Below are positions 54,201 to 64,000 of a stretch of DNA of 64,000 nucleotides, in pieces. The notes under the pieces were generated by a model. That model had not been told where the DNA came from, made no database searches, and saw only the letters and a list, made by a program, of their open reading frames with translations. Made by a program: the position numbers and the translations under genes. The DNA comes from Turbatrix aceti. Lineage: Eukaryota; Nematoda; Chromadorea; Rhabditida; Panagrolaimidae. The DNA lies in contig OZ017768.1 of NCBI GenBank assembly GCA_963969345.1, positions 3,868,718 through 3,932,717 on the forward strand. Reading direction: 5' to 3'. The first letter of the stretch is position 1. Every line of letters begins with the position of its first letter.

Positions 54201-57200
54201 TTTGCCTTGTCCATTTAAAAATCCACGCTTAACGTAAAAATTCCTCTTTTAAACAAAAAACAACTGTTTCTCATCAATTTACACATTTTTTTATAATTTT
54301 CAAATTTTTCTCAAAATCAAGTTTTAAGAAAAATGTCAGTCATTGAAAGTGAATTAAATAAAATATTTATGATTTGGGGTCATAAATCGGTAGAAACACC
54401 TGGCTCGCCCAGACCGCATTGATTTCCCCTCGTCCACCACCTCCTCCTCATCCTCCAGTCCGCCGGCCGCGGCCGCCAGAAGCAAAAGTCGTCAGATCGT
54501 GCGCGAAGTGGGTCAGCGAGGTCGGTTGTCGTCACGCACAGGTCTCCATACGAGCCAGTCCGGCCGACCGGGGGGCAGTGGTCGTCGTCGTCGGACGCGA
54601 CCGGTCACCGCTGCGACACTCGACATCCCCAACGCCCGGGTAAAGTGTTGTCTTGATGTGTGATCGACGTGTGTTCCAAGAGTCGTCCGAGGCGACTCCA
54701 GTTGGTCGGTTGTTTCGAGTAGGGTCATCATTGATTGCCAAGATCCCCCTCCCTCTCCCCATCCCCGTGAGCGTGTCACACATATTATGTATTTCTTTTT
54801 TTTTGTGTGCGACGTGCATGCGCGGCGCGTACATACTCGAAAAATTGATGAAGAGATCATCACCATCATCATCATCTACTCCGGACTGATGTGAGCTCAT
54901 CGCACTGCGTTGCACGCAACAAACAGCTAAAGGCCGTACTTTGGAGCTTTTTACCCCCCTGACAAGCAAATCTACCTGCCTGCCTGCTCGTGTGCGTGCA
55001 TATCTGTCACCTGCCAGTAAATATCTAAATCCACATCCGCTACGTGTTCCCATGTTTTTAAATCTTTTTACGTATTTTTATTTTTGTTCGGGGATCAAGC
55101 AGATTGGTTCAATCAAAATGCGCGCTTACCTGCGTGAGTCCCATGAAATTCTGACACTTTTCTACATGTTTTGATCACTCAAAATAGATTTTCAAAACAT
55201 TGTCCAAGTTTTGCAAAACAATTTTTTATCTTTTCGTTTTTCTAAAAATTCTAAAACTTTGAATAAAAAATTTTGTTAAAATTCCCAAACTTCAAAAACG
55301 AATTTGAATCCCAAAAATCCAGATCCCCCCTTTTTGAGTCTTTCGTCTGCAGAATGCAAAATTTATCCAATCACAAAGCTCATCTCATTGATCATTTTTT
55401 TTCCTACCGGTGCGTTTGTTTGTCCGCGTGATAAAAACCGTCGAATTTTTGATAGCATGATAAAAGTGCTCCTCCATATATATTTTTTGATGGTCACTTG
55501 AGAGTGCAGTACATCCATCCAGCCAGTCAGCGGAAAAAGGTATCGAATCGACCCTTGCTCTGCCCCCTCGCCTTGTCTGCCCCCCTGCAGGTTGTATACA
55601 TACATACATGCGCAAGACAGCCACTACCAGCCAGGAGGCGCGCGCATGTAAATGACGTGTACTTTTTTCTTTTTTTTTTGTCTAAATACATCTACGTTGC
55701 GCAACTCACAGCTCAGCAGTCGGACAGGTTCTTTCTTTGCGCACCTAAAAACGAAAAACCTTGTCGCTAGCGTTGTTCATGGCTGCTCTCCCTCCCGGCT
55801 CCACAGAGCAGAGGAGGGCGAGCTTGGAGTCGACAAGATCTCGTCTTCCTTCACCTAGGTCGAGTCTTGTCAGGTGGACCATCTCTCACAAAAACGACCC
55901 CATCAAGGTGATAGGCATCGCTGGTGGAGGGGAGAGGATCCGCCCTGACTCACTCATCAGTCACTCTCGCGCAGACGACGCGCCGAGTCTGTCTCTTACC
56001 GTGCTAGAATTAACGTCCGACACTCGCTTCAGGTCGTTGAACAAGCAAGATGACCAAGAACTGTGGAACTACCGAGTTTGGCGAGCCTCTCAGCGCTGAA
56101 TCCAAGAAACGCGTTGCCGAGGTTCGACGGAGCCTTGCTGAACCTATTCACCCTAATGTAAGTTGTTTTTGTTGCTTTTGCACGTGTTTTGGATGACAAA
56201 CTCGTATTTGTTTTATTTTTTCAGTTTGATACCGACTTCAACGTCTATCGCTTCGTGCTCAACGCTGAAAGACAGTTCAACAAACCTAAAGAAATTGTGG
56301 AAAACGCAACAAAGGCACTGAACAACCACTTACGATTCAGAAAAGCTCTTGACTTGGTAAGTTGAGATAAACTGTGTGAAAATGGGGTCAAAGTTTGTTT
56401 GCAAAAAACTCTTCAAATGATCAGTTTTGACCTAATCTGACTATTTGAAGACATTTTTACCTTTTTTTCGAGTCCATCAATTTACAAAAACTTTTCAGGA
56501 CACCCTACCGGATATCCCCTTCGAGGAGAATCCCATCTTCCGGGGCAGGTTCCTTCCTGTCGGTCAACTTCTCCGTGCGACCGACTCTTCCGGCCGCCAG
56601 CTGTGGTACGTCAACTACGGCACGATCGCCGTCGAAGACATCGCGCACGCTATCCGATCTACCTCATCGTGCCGCTATCAATTCTGGCAATTCGAGCACA
56701 TGCTTAAGTGGGTCAATCACGCGGAAAATGCCACTGGCAAGCTTTCTTCGCTCCGCCACGTCGTCGACCTTGCGGATTACGAAATGAATCCCTTCATGAT
56801 GGGTTTTGTATCCAGCGGCACGCTTTCGTACTACTCAAATTTGTTCCACTACGAGCACTATCCCGAGCTCGTCTACCCCATCGAAATCGTCAACATCGCA
56901 AAATGGATTCACGTGCCGTACAGACTCGTCAAGACTTTCATGCCTGCAGGCTTTGCCGATCGCTTCCGTCTGTATGACAACCATTTTCTCGATACCCTCA
57001 AGGAGGAGATCGATGATGAGCATATTCCCGAGTCCCTCGGAGGCAAGAATCCGGTTGGTATCTGGGTGCTATCTCGCTAGCTTGACACACATTTGTTTTT
57101 TTTGAAGGGGTTAGGAGACAAAAACAAAGGGGAACAAACGAACGCAGGGTAAACACCGGAGAGGAAAAACGTGTTTTGTTTTGTTTTGAGTTCGCGTCGA

Positions 57201-60200
57201 TCTTAGTTGTTCTCTTGGACTCGATTAGCATCTCTTTTGTTCCAAAATCTCTTACTAATATTTTTTTTTGCAAAAACATGGGTAATAAAAATTAACGACT
57301 AGCAGAAAGAAAAATTTGAAACAGTTTTCTTTTTTTTTATCTAAAACTGTTTTCATTGCAGAACATCACAGTGACCCCAGCCAAGAGACTGTCACCCGAG
57401 GAATACTGGCAGCCCCCTAATCCACAACTCCTAACGCTCCTAGAACCCTTCCACGTATCAGCCAAGAAGCAGAAGACTTTCCGGGTCGAAGTGCCAGCAG
57501 GCGAGCCACTCTCGCTTTCGTGGTACTTCAAGACAGACGGTGACATCTATTTTGGGGTCTTCAAGGAGCCAACTTTGCTGGCTGCAAACGGAAAAGTTGC
57601 TTCTGCCAAGGGAAGCAAGAAAGAAGCCGAAAAAGAGCCTCCAATCGACCCGGATAACAAGGAAATGGTCTACGCGTTCTTCAAGCTGACGGCAAAGATG
57701 GTCCATGAATTTGACCATATACCAGTCGAACCGGGTACGTACCACGTTCTCTTCTGCAACCGACACAGCTGGCTGCATCGACGCGATATCGAAGCAATGG
57801 TACAGCTCAGCGCTCCGGATGGCACGAACGTTAAACGGGTATTCATCGATGGCAGGACGGAACCCATGTCCGTCGAGAACTCCATCATTCCCTCCCTCGG
57901 ACTCCTCAGCTACAAAGACTGATTGTTGACCCCGCTACTGCCCTGCCCCCACCCACCCCCATATTTTTCTGTTACCATTTCCTGTGTGCGCCCAACGAAT
58001 GAACAATGAATAAAAATTAAAAACCCAAAAACCAACCTGGGACATTTCGGGAATGGCGATTGTGCGATCGAAAAAGCGGCGCCCGTCGAAGACGGTCAGA
58101 GCATCGCTGAGGCTGGCTCCTGAACGACAGATTGCGAGAACGCTGATTTCGGAAGACTCGAGGAGTTCGGTGATTTCTAAAATTCAAAATTTTTTTAATA
58201 AAAAAAAACGATCCAACAATGGTAGAAAATGGGTCCAAGAAACGTGTTCGCATTCCACTTTAAAGACGGTCAAAAAACTTAACTCGGTCATATTTTCATA
58301 TTTTTTGACAGAAAAAAATTTTGATGTCACGTAAATTAATTTTCAAATGTTAAAACAACTCCAAAAAAATAGAAGCAAAATTCCAATTTTTTGAACTTTT
58401 TAACATTTGTTCACAACAATGCAAAAACATGTGTGATAGCTTGCGTTTTCCATAACTCCGTCACAAAAACTGTCAGCAGTTGCCGCCATGCGCGCGCGCC
58501 TTCCCATGCCCTGTGCACCTCATCGCGCCTTCACCGCTGTTTTCCAGCAATGCAGTGCCAATGCGGCATCGAATGCGGTGTTCCCAAGAATCGTAACGCC
58601 TACTGTGCCAAGTCTGGTTAATTTCTTCGTCGTCACAAGATCTCAGTAATCTCAGAAAGTATCAAGTACAGTTTACTTGTTTACTTCTTCCGGTTGCCTC
58701 ACTACCACAAATTACCAAAATGGACGCGAACCAAAACAACGACCAAGCCGAGTACACGAACTTTGTCGTGTACATGGTCTACTTCTTAGACTGGATCGAC
58801 GCAACTCTCGGCCGACCATCGTTCACCGCGGCGTTTGCAACGCTTCCGGAGCACGTGAAGCTCGGGATAATAACCATCTATCCCCACGTCCTGCTTCCAG
58901 ACGACCGTACCATCCAGCCGCCTCCACTCCCTCTTTTCATGCAACTGTGTAAATCAGCGGATCGCAGAAGAGGATAGATGCATCCGCCGATGAATTTTTT
59001 GTGCACTCATTTGTTATTTTTGTAATATATTTTATTTTGTTCATGTTGATTGATTTTATAAATTTTATTCTGAAAATAAGAAGGAAACTATTTTTTGTAG
59101 ATTTAGCAAACGAACTCGGCTTCGTCTTGGTCGTCGGGGACGGTATTTAGGAAGTCGGGGTTGTCCAAAACCAGCAAAGCTGGTCGTCGGCACCGGAGTG
59201 CTTGAATAGCGAACTCCAGGCGGTCGGTGATCGAAGATATTGACTTGCTCTTAAATATGCCGCAATCGAGAACGGTGCGGTACACGTCGTTGTTTCGTTG
59301 AAATCTTCTGGCGGTCACAGAACATCGCCCGGACAATTGATGCCCGGTAGAAGCTGCTTGGCGGATTTCAGCCGACTTAATAAATCTATTATTTGTTTAC
59401 AGCAGTGCCAAAACAAGCGTGATCGCAAAAAAACGGATCAAGAATTAAATTTAAACAATAGTGCTTTTTAATTTCAAATTTTTTGTATTTATAATCAATT
59501 ATTTGTTCACAGCAGTGAAAAAACAGGGATTATGGCTGGCGCTTTTCCACAACCCCAATCACAAAAACTGTCAACAGTTGCCGCCATGCGCGCGCGCCTT
59601 CCCATGCCCTGCGTACCTCTTCGCGCCTTCACTGTCGTTTTCCAGCCATGCAGTGCCAATGCAGGGTCGAATGAGTCGCTCCCAAGTATCGTAGCGCCTA
59701 TTGTGCCAAGTCTAGATATTTTCTTTGTCCTCACAATATCTCAGTAAGCCCAAAAAGCACTGTCTTGTACGGTCCACATTTTTTCCTGATTACTTCAAAA
59801 TGGACGCCAACAACGCTCAAATCCTCCCCGAAGGGAGCCTCGCCGTGCACACGAATTACATCGTGTACATGGTGTACTTCCTCGACTGGATTGAGGCCAC
59901 GCTCGGGCCTCTTGCGTTCATGGCAGCGTTCAACACGTTGCCGGAAAACGTGAAGATGGACATTATTGTAGTCTATCCTTACGTCCCGCTGCCATTGGAT
60001 CGCACAACTCCGCCGCCCCCCTTCTCACACTTCTTACAGATGTCACCCGGCTACAAAAGTGGATAGAAACGCCGTTGAACCTTCTTTTTTTAAATATATT
60101 TTTGTTATTGTTGCAATATTTTATATTTTGTGCAGTTTGATTATTTTTTATAAATTTTATTCTCAATGTCTGAAAAAACCAACCTTTGTAAATGCAGCGA

Positions 60201-62153
60201 ACGAACTTGACTCTGTCTTGGTCGTCGGGGACGGTGTTTAGGAAGTCGAGGTTGTCCAAAACCAGCAGAGCAGGTCTTCGGCACCGAAGAGCGTGAATGG
60301 CAGCTTCCAGGCTGTCGGTGATCGAAGACAGTGACTTGCTCTTGAATGTGCCGCTATCGAGAACGGTGCAGTACACGGAGTGGTCTTTTTGAAGGCTTCT
60401 GGCGATCATTGTAGCCACAGAAGACCGTCCCGACGATTGATGCCCGGTTAGAAGCACTTTGGCAGATTTCAGGCGACGGAACAGATTTATAAGTTCGTCG
60501 ATGACTGATTGCTGGAAGCTGAAGGGTAGTTTGGTGTCTTCGAGCCAATCTGGAGGACATGTAGGATTGGTTGGTCGGGGAGAGGTCGTTGCAGCTTCAA
60601 AAGTGATTCTCCGAGGAAGATCGTCGGGAAAGAAGAAAGCCTGTCCTTCGACGGGATCCAGGGGTTCAAGAGTCGCTTTATAAACCCAGTGCCTGCCTTC
60701 GACGTCGAGAGTGAAGTCCAGAGTCAGAGGCAGCAAACAGGGCAGGTAAACCGCTTCCTTAGAAAACCGTGCTCGAAGCTGTTTTTGCAAGGCGGAGAAC
60801 AAAAAATTCGTGCCGACTTCGTCGAGAATTTCGGATGCCTGAACGTCACCGGAAATGATACACCTGAGATTATCCACACGAGAAAGTTCGGAAAATGTCA
60901 GAAGTTCGTCGTGCACCCATCGATAAGGCTCGAAGCCGGCAGCTATCAATGAAGGAGACACAAAACAACAATTCGGTGTTGTCTGCAATAAAAAATCGCA
61001 TTCGTAAGCAAAAAATATTTAGTTTTTTTCGAGTCAAACCTCCAAAAACCGAAATCTATCATCATTCAAGGCATCAGCATCGACTGGAATCACAAAAACG
61101 GTCACTGCTTCATCGAGAGCGGCAAATTTATGATCAAGCAGTCTGATTCTGGCGATTTTGGTTCCCGATGGCCGTGGAATCCATTTCGACGAAATTGCCA
61201 CAAAGTGCTGGAGTGCAGGAAGCTTGAGCAAGTCGTAATCTTCGCTGGACCACGTCACCGGCAAGATTCGAAAGTACCGATGATGCGCGGATGCCGATGA
61301 AATTGTCAGGTGCTGAATTGGTGAAATTTCAGCGTCAGGAAGTTTAAAAAGTGCATCATTGAGTATATTGGAATTTGAGGTCGTCGGTGGGGTAGAAAAA
61401 GGTCCCGGTTTTGGCACGACGAGAACCTCCGTCGAGTTCGACACCTGGACAGCTTGAAGCCGAGTTGCCAGCTTTGGATTCGTTGAAACTAAAAAAATCA
61501 CGATGTCTTGAAACGAAAAAAATACAAAAACAGAATACAGTAAATCCGGTAAGGTCTTGAAACGAAAAAAATAAACAACGAAAGTACCGAAATTAGAGTA
61601 AAAATTATGTATCTTACATCGAAATTGCGATATTTCTCATTTCGAAAATTTTTGACTTACCAACAACAAACGAAACAGGAACGCCGGGCGCAATGAACAG
61701 CATAAAACTCATTCCAACGCAAAGATATCGAATTTGGTCCAGAAAAAGTTCCTCTACCACGGTGGCCGTCGCTTCAAGCACCTGCCAGTCGCTGGAAGTC
61801 GTTGGTTCGATTTCAAGCATCGCGCACGGCAGGATGACCTCTGCCGGCTGGAGCACGACCTGATCGCCTTCGTCGAAGCCTAGATTCCTTCCAAAGAGCG
61901 GGTTCACCTGGAGAAACCGAAACGGCACGCTTCCTGTGCCTCCAAATACCTGGATTGGCACTGGAGGTGCTGATTCATCCGATTTCTGGGCAAAAAATAC
62001 GCCGAAATTTGAGGATGATGCTGCGGTCGGCTAAAAAGTGGGAAATAAATCATATTTCACAAAGAATAGGTCGCCAACTTTTCTGGATGTCAAAAAGGAT
62101 CCGAAGCAGTTCTGGAGCGCGGCATTGTGAACGATCTCGACGACAATCGTCAT
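51290..62153 (-). CDS. PEX1: PEX1 peroxisomal AAA+ ATPase
   Basis: Nine exons: 62153-62079, 62030-61661, 61488-61040, 60982-60184, 58176-58037, 52948-52604, 52553-52354, 51974-51571, 51432-51290. They sum to 2925 nt (974 aa), with phases consistent at all eight joins. The N-domain includes [23 protein letters not shown]1 has a degenerate Walker A ([10 protein letters not shown]) and Walker [13 protein letters not shown]2 has Walker A GPSGCGKT, the PEX1 signature [25 protein letters not shown], Walker [11 protein letters not shown], and [22 protein letters not shown]. The terminal GDQKVTLA matches the human C-terminus. PEX1/PEX6 hexamers extract ubiquitinated PEX5 from the peroxisome membrane. 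Introns of 5.1 and 2.0 kb contain other genes. Shorter than the human protein (1283 aa). Confidence 0.95.
52050..52320. repeat. Diverged relative of the PTP-intron MITE, in a PEX1 intron
   Basis: Shares GTTGCCAAAAAGTTG, GCCGTAGTTTTTTAGC, GATCGTAACTCT and the inverse ATCGTAAAAAC/CATTTCATAAAA end with 30777-31249. It occupies the intron between PEX1 exons 7 and 8. Confidence 0.55.
52949..56049. other. PEX1 intron 5, portion without a confident gene
   Basis: About 53095-53360 holds three to four units of ATCATGAAAAACATTTTTTTC/AAAATTCATAAAATCGTGAAAA. The rest includes the presumed promoter and 5' UTR of the nested SEC14-like gene. A 112-codon frame at 55761-56099 overlaps the SEC14-like start out of frame and is treated as 5' leader. 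Confidence 0.45.
56050..57922 (+). CDS. SEC14-like lipid-transfer protein (CRAL-TRIO plus GOLD), nested in PEX1 intron
   Basis: Exons 56050-56157, 56225-56356, 56499-57053 and 57362-57922 sum to 1356 nt (451 aa). The CRAL-TRIO N part is [25 protein letters not shown] and LRFRKALDL. The lipid-binding domain runs through DEYEMNPF-like [28 protein letters not shown] and DNHFLDTL with [11 protein letters not shown]. The GOLD domain has the typical [23 protein letters not shown] and [20 protein letters not shown]. This is the SEC14L2/CTG-1/CGR-1 architecture: cytosolic binding and exchange of hydrophobic ligands (phosphoinositides, tocopherol, squalene) between membranes. Complete and opposite in orientation to its host. 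The intron 3 donor is GTTGGT, as at several other sites in the window. Confidence 0.92.
58720..58977 (+). CDS. Small protein, DWI-family member 4 (85 aa), antisense in PEX1 intron 4
   Basis: Single-exon 85-aa protein starting MDANQNNDQ. The hydrophobic helix has [14 protein letters not shown]; then [26 protein letters not shown]; Pro-rich segment; and terminal SADRRRG, which recalls EDRRRG of the TBH-linked members. About 65% identical to the member at 59800 by eye. The 5' module (58488-58675) has GCGCCTTCCCATGCCC, CGTAACGCCTACTGTGCCAAG and TCACAAGATCTCAGTAA. Function unknown. Confidence 0.6.
   Translation: MDANQNNDQAEYTNFVVYMVYFLDWIDATLGRPSFTAAFATLPEHVKLGIITIYPHVLLPDDRTIQPPPLPLFMQLCKSADRRRG
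59103..59395 (-). pseudogene. Partial copy of PEX1 exon 4 (D1 region)
   Basis: Copies 60187-60490, from the GHQSSGR region through [16 protein letters not shown], with about 12% divergence. It ends EFVC-stop where the real exon reads VRCIYK and the donor. Length differences upstream break the frame. It cannot extend PEX1 and has no donor, so it is a dead exon inside the intron. Confidence 0.88.
59687..59775 (+). promoter_or_regulatory. 5' module core of small gene (59800)
   Basis: CGTAGCGCCTATTGTGCCAAG, TTTCTTTGTCCTCACAATAT, CTCAGTAAGCCCAAAAAGCA and TCTTGTACG directly precede the start codon by 25-110 nt. An upstream part at 59585-59650 has GCGCGCGCCTTCCCATGCCC and ACCTCTTCGCGCC. The ordered words are shared with 47045-47250 and 45085-45360 (other strand). 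Confidence 0.65.
59800..60066 (+). CDS. Small protein, DWI-family member 5 (88 aa), antisense in PEX1 intron 4
   Basis: Single-exon 88-aa protein starting MDANNAQIL. The helix is [17 protein letters not shown], then [26 protein letters not shown], then a Pro-rich tail ending YKSG. Its stop is about 118 bp from the donor of PEX1 exon 4 and it is transcribed toward that exon. The 3' tail (TTTATAAATTTTATTCT) resembles the tails of the TBH-linked members. No recognised domain. Confidence 0.6.
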   Translation: MDANNAQILPEGSLAVHTNYIVYMVYFLDWIEATLGPLAFMAAFNTLPENVKMDIIVVYPYVPLPLDRTTPPPPFSHFLQMSPGYKSG

Positions 62154-62638
62154 TGTCAATGGATTGACTGCAACCTGGACACCAAAGATGTGCACTGCGC
62201 ATCGGCCGGTAATTGATTGCAGCGTGCGTAAAACGATAACGGTCGCGAAAAGGTGATGGACTACGATTTTTGTTGTTGTTTTATTTATGCGGTCGATACG
62301 AGATTTTTGCGATTTGTTTATTTCCTGTTTTCAGATCTCGATATTTTTTGGATTTACAATTTTTTTCTCAAACTGTTTTTTTGCGTTGTTAATGTTATTT
62401 TTTTTTGTTTACGTTTTTTTCTGTCTATAGTTTTTTTACGATATCTATATGACTCACAAAAATTGCATAAAGTACAATTTCCGTTGATTGTTTCGACGTT
62501 TTCGTTGCAGGACCCATTTCACCATATCCCCCGATATCCGTGATTTGTTTTTGTTTTTGATTTATTGGAGTTCAACGAGTTCATTTTCACTTTCGAAAGA
62601 CTGCTAACATTTTTTGCAGTTCCCAAATTGATAGCGTG
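62154..62638. promoter_or_regulatory. Divergent promoter region PEX1 / ATG13 with trans-splice-type acceptor
   Basis: About 485 bp between two divergent start codons. A U-rich acceptor (ACATTTTTTGCAG, ending 62619) lies 19 nt before the ATG13 ATG with no plausible upstream coding exon, so it may receive a spliced leader. Confidence 0.45.
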
Positions 62639-63963
62639 ATGCACGAAAAAGAGTTTCACAAATGGATGCGATCTTTTACAACAAGATTTATTCAATCAAT
62701 TGTTCAAGCGCGTATGGGCCATTCTATCAACCATGCCTCCAGCAGCGAGAACAATGAAATGTTTGGCATTCACATAGACGAAATTGGCGAGATTTCGGCT
62801 TATTTGAGATCACAGGTGAAAAAGTGTGTTTTTTGTAAAATTTAAATTTAAATTTAAATTTAAAATGTTTTTCAAATTAATTTTTTTAAATTTTCCAGCT
62901 ATCCACCGAACGTTTCGTCCCTTAATATAGATTTCTTCCTGTACCTAGCAACTTACGAAGTGCTTCCTCTCGAGACATGGGTTTTGACTTACGATACAGA
63001 CGACAAAAGTCCAACAAAAGAGACGGAAACCTACTTCAAGATGTGCCAGGTGCTCAAATCCACGATTGCGGCCGCGCGTGTGACTCCGAGCTACCGGTAT
63101 TACGTCAAGAATCAGAGTGCCGAGAATTATGTTATTGTCTACCGGGTATGTGCATTTTCATTAAAAAACTTTCTTTTTTATATATTTTTTTTGAATAAGA
63201 AAACATTTTTTCTTTATTCTTTTTGATTTTTTTTTATTTTTTGAAAACAAAAACTTTTCAAAAACTTATTTTCCAGGTCTACGACGGCGCAGCGGATTAC
63301 ACACTTCTCGGGGAAGAATTCAAATCTCGGCAACTCGGAAACATTCCAAGCGAACATGGTAGTCTAAAAATCAGTCTTCACTATCGAACAAACCATGACA
63401 TCGATCCAGTACCCTACAACCCGAACTTCTTTCCGAGTCTTGACTGTTAGTTGGCCACATTTATCACCACCGTTTTTGATAAATCTAAATGCACTTTCTT
63501 CAGCGGCGTCTTCACAGGATCCATTTGCTGTGAATTCCATTGACCCGGTAAAAATCATTTCACGAATGTTCAAGGGCAACAATTCCGGTTCTGTTGGTCC
63601 GATGTTTGGTGAATCGAGTACTCTGAGTCAGGTAATATCTACCTGGACAATTGTTTTATTACGTTTTGTGTTTTCAGACGTTCGACAGTCTCGATTACGG
63701 TCAGTTACATTCATCATCTGGCAGCAGTGCCGGTGGCGAAAAAAAGGCGGCCATGAACACGATCAGCATTTCTTCGTCATCTGTCAGCAATGCGGTTGAT
63801 GAAAAAAAGTTGTCCGAAAGCACGCTAATCGACCACTCATCCGATAATTTTCCCCAAACACGGCACAATTCTGTTTCAAGTCGCAGTTTCCCGTTTGCAT
63901 CTCTGCTCGAATTACGGATTTCAAACGACGCCTGTGGTCTACCAAAAATCGACAAAAATGCCG
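62639..63963 (+). CDS. ATG13: ATG13 (EPG-1-like) autophagy regulator, 5' portion
   Basis: Exons 62639-62823, 62899-63145, 63277-63445, 63504-63631 and 63678-63963; the last ends in a GTGAGT donor, so the gene continues past the window. The HORMA domain is recognised by FHKWMRSFTTRFIQSIVQARMG, LPLETWVLTYD, VLKSTIAAARVTPSYRYYVK, YVIVYRVYDG and LGNIPSEHGSLKISLHYRTN. These match metazoan ATG13 (VTPAYRLSR and CAYRTN-type motifs). Downstream is a Ser-rich region with FPFASLLELRI. ATG13 is an adaptor in the ULK1/UNC-51-FIP200-ATG101 complex that starts autophagosome formation. The first donor used is GTGTGT (62824), which alone keeps phase; the nearer GTGAAA would not. Confidence 0.88.
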
Positions 63964-64000
63964 GTGAGTAGATTTTTTCATAAAAATCATAAATAAAAGT

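Larger units (their letters stand above)
58401..59395 (+). repeat. Small-gene unit A (tandem duplicate, includes partial PEX1 exon copy)
   Basis: The unit runs from TTTGTTCACAACAATG (58397) through the GC-rich 5' module, the small gene at 58720, its 3' tail, and about 290 bp of PEX1 exon 4 copy, where similarity stops. Unit B (59390-60490) has the same order, with the functional exon at its right end. Both begin at the same TTATTTGTTxACAGCAGTG word. Confidence 0.8.

Noticed and set aside
55761..56099. 112-codon frame overlapping the SEC14-like start
   Set aside because: Out of frame with the real start, Ser/Arg-rich; most likely the 5' leader of the nested gene.
1..64000. tRNA, rRNA or snRNA genes
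   Set aside because: I scanned by eye for paired A/B boxes and conserved RNA cores and saw none; a covariance search would be needed to exclude them.

Overview
The window is animal nuclear DNA and almost certainly nematode. Reasons: introns are short with U-rich TTTTCAG acceptors; there is a Major Sperm Protein (MSP) domain, a DEG/ENaC channel, a saposin-like gene with GATA sites, a tyramine/dopamine beta-hydroxylase, and an interstitial TTAGGC tract (the nematode telomere unit); several same-strand gene pairs have operon-like spacing. The genus is not resolved. Exon models below were joined by hand from splice signals. In nearly every multi-exon model the summed exon length is divisible by three, which supports the joins.

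Layout. 1-6950: 3' part of an LTR retrotransposon whose single reading frame runs gag, an envelope-like glycoprotein, protease, RT, RNase H and integrase; its 3' LTR lies upstream of a membrane-protein gene (7051-8284). 8934-13131 (-): complete 760-aa DEG/ENaC channel. 14567-15642: a 1.08-kb foldback element between TTAA sites. 17417-18525 (-): ITM2/BRICHOS protein with a furin site at its last exon junction. 20576-21061: saposin-like protein. 21143-24953: two head-to-head methyltransferases (METTL6-like and NTMT1-like); the NTMT1 intron holds nested transposon-like elements. 25203-35277: four plus-strand genes (RABL6, WBP4, a nematode-style tyrosine phosphatase, GTPBP10/Obg), spaced like two operons. 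37576-39129: EEIG1/FAM102 (SYM-3-like) NT-C2 protein.

40120-49000 is a rearranged accessory region. It holds a REEP-like/MSP-domain protein, a TBH/DBH monooxygenase, three full or partial copies of TBH exon 2, a duplicated promoter, a telomere-like tract in a perfect inverted repeat, and members of an unrecognised small-protein family (66-100 aa). 49074-51076 (-): a proline-rich protein and a small predicted N-myristoylated protein. 51290-62153 (-): the complete nine-exon PEX1 gene. One PEX1 intron contains a SEC14-like (CRAL-TRIO/GOLD) gene; another contains two more small-family genes and a partial copy of the neighbouring PEX1 exon. 62639-64000: start of ATG13.

Main hunt result: the small-protein family. 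Four of its five intact members sit antisense inside introns of two unrelated host genes (TBH and PEX1), just past a host exon. They share a 5' module and a 3' tail, and at both loci the duplications carry a piece of the adjacent host exon. I recognise no described family with this behaviour. Also notable: the gag-env-pol order of the retroelement, the REEP-MSP fusion, and the ITM2-derived peptide.
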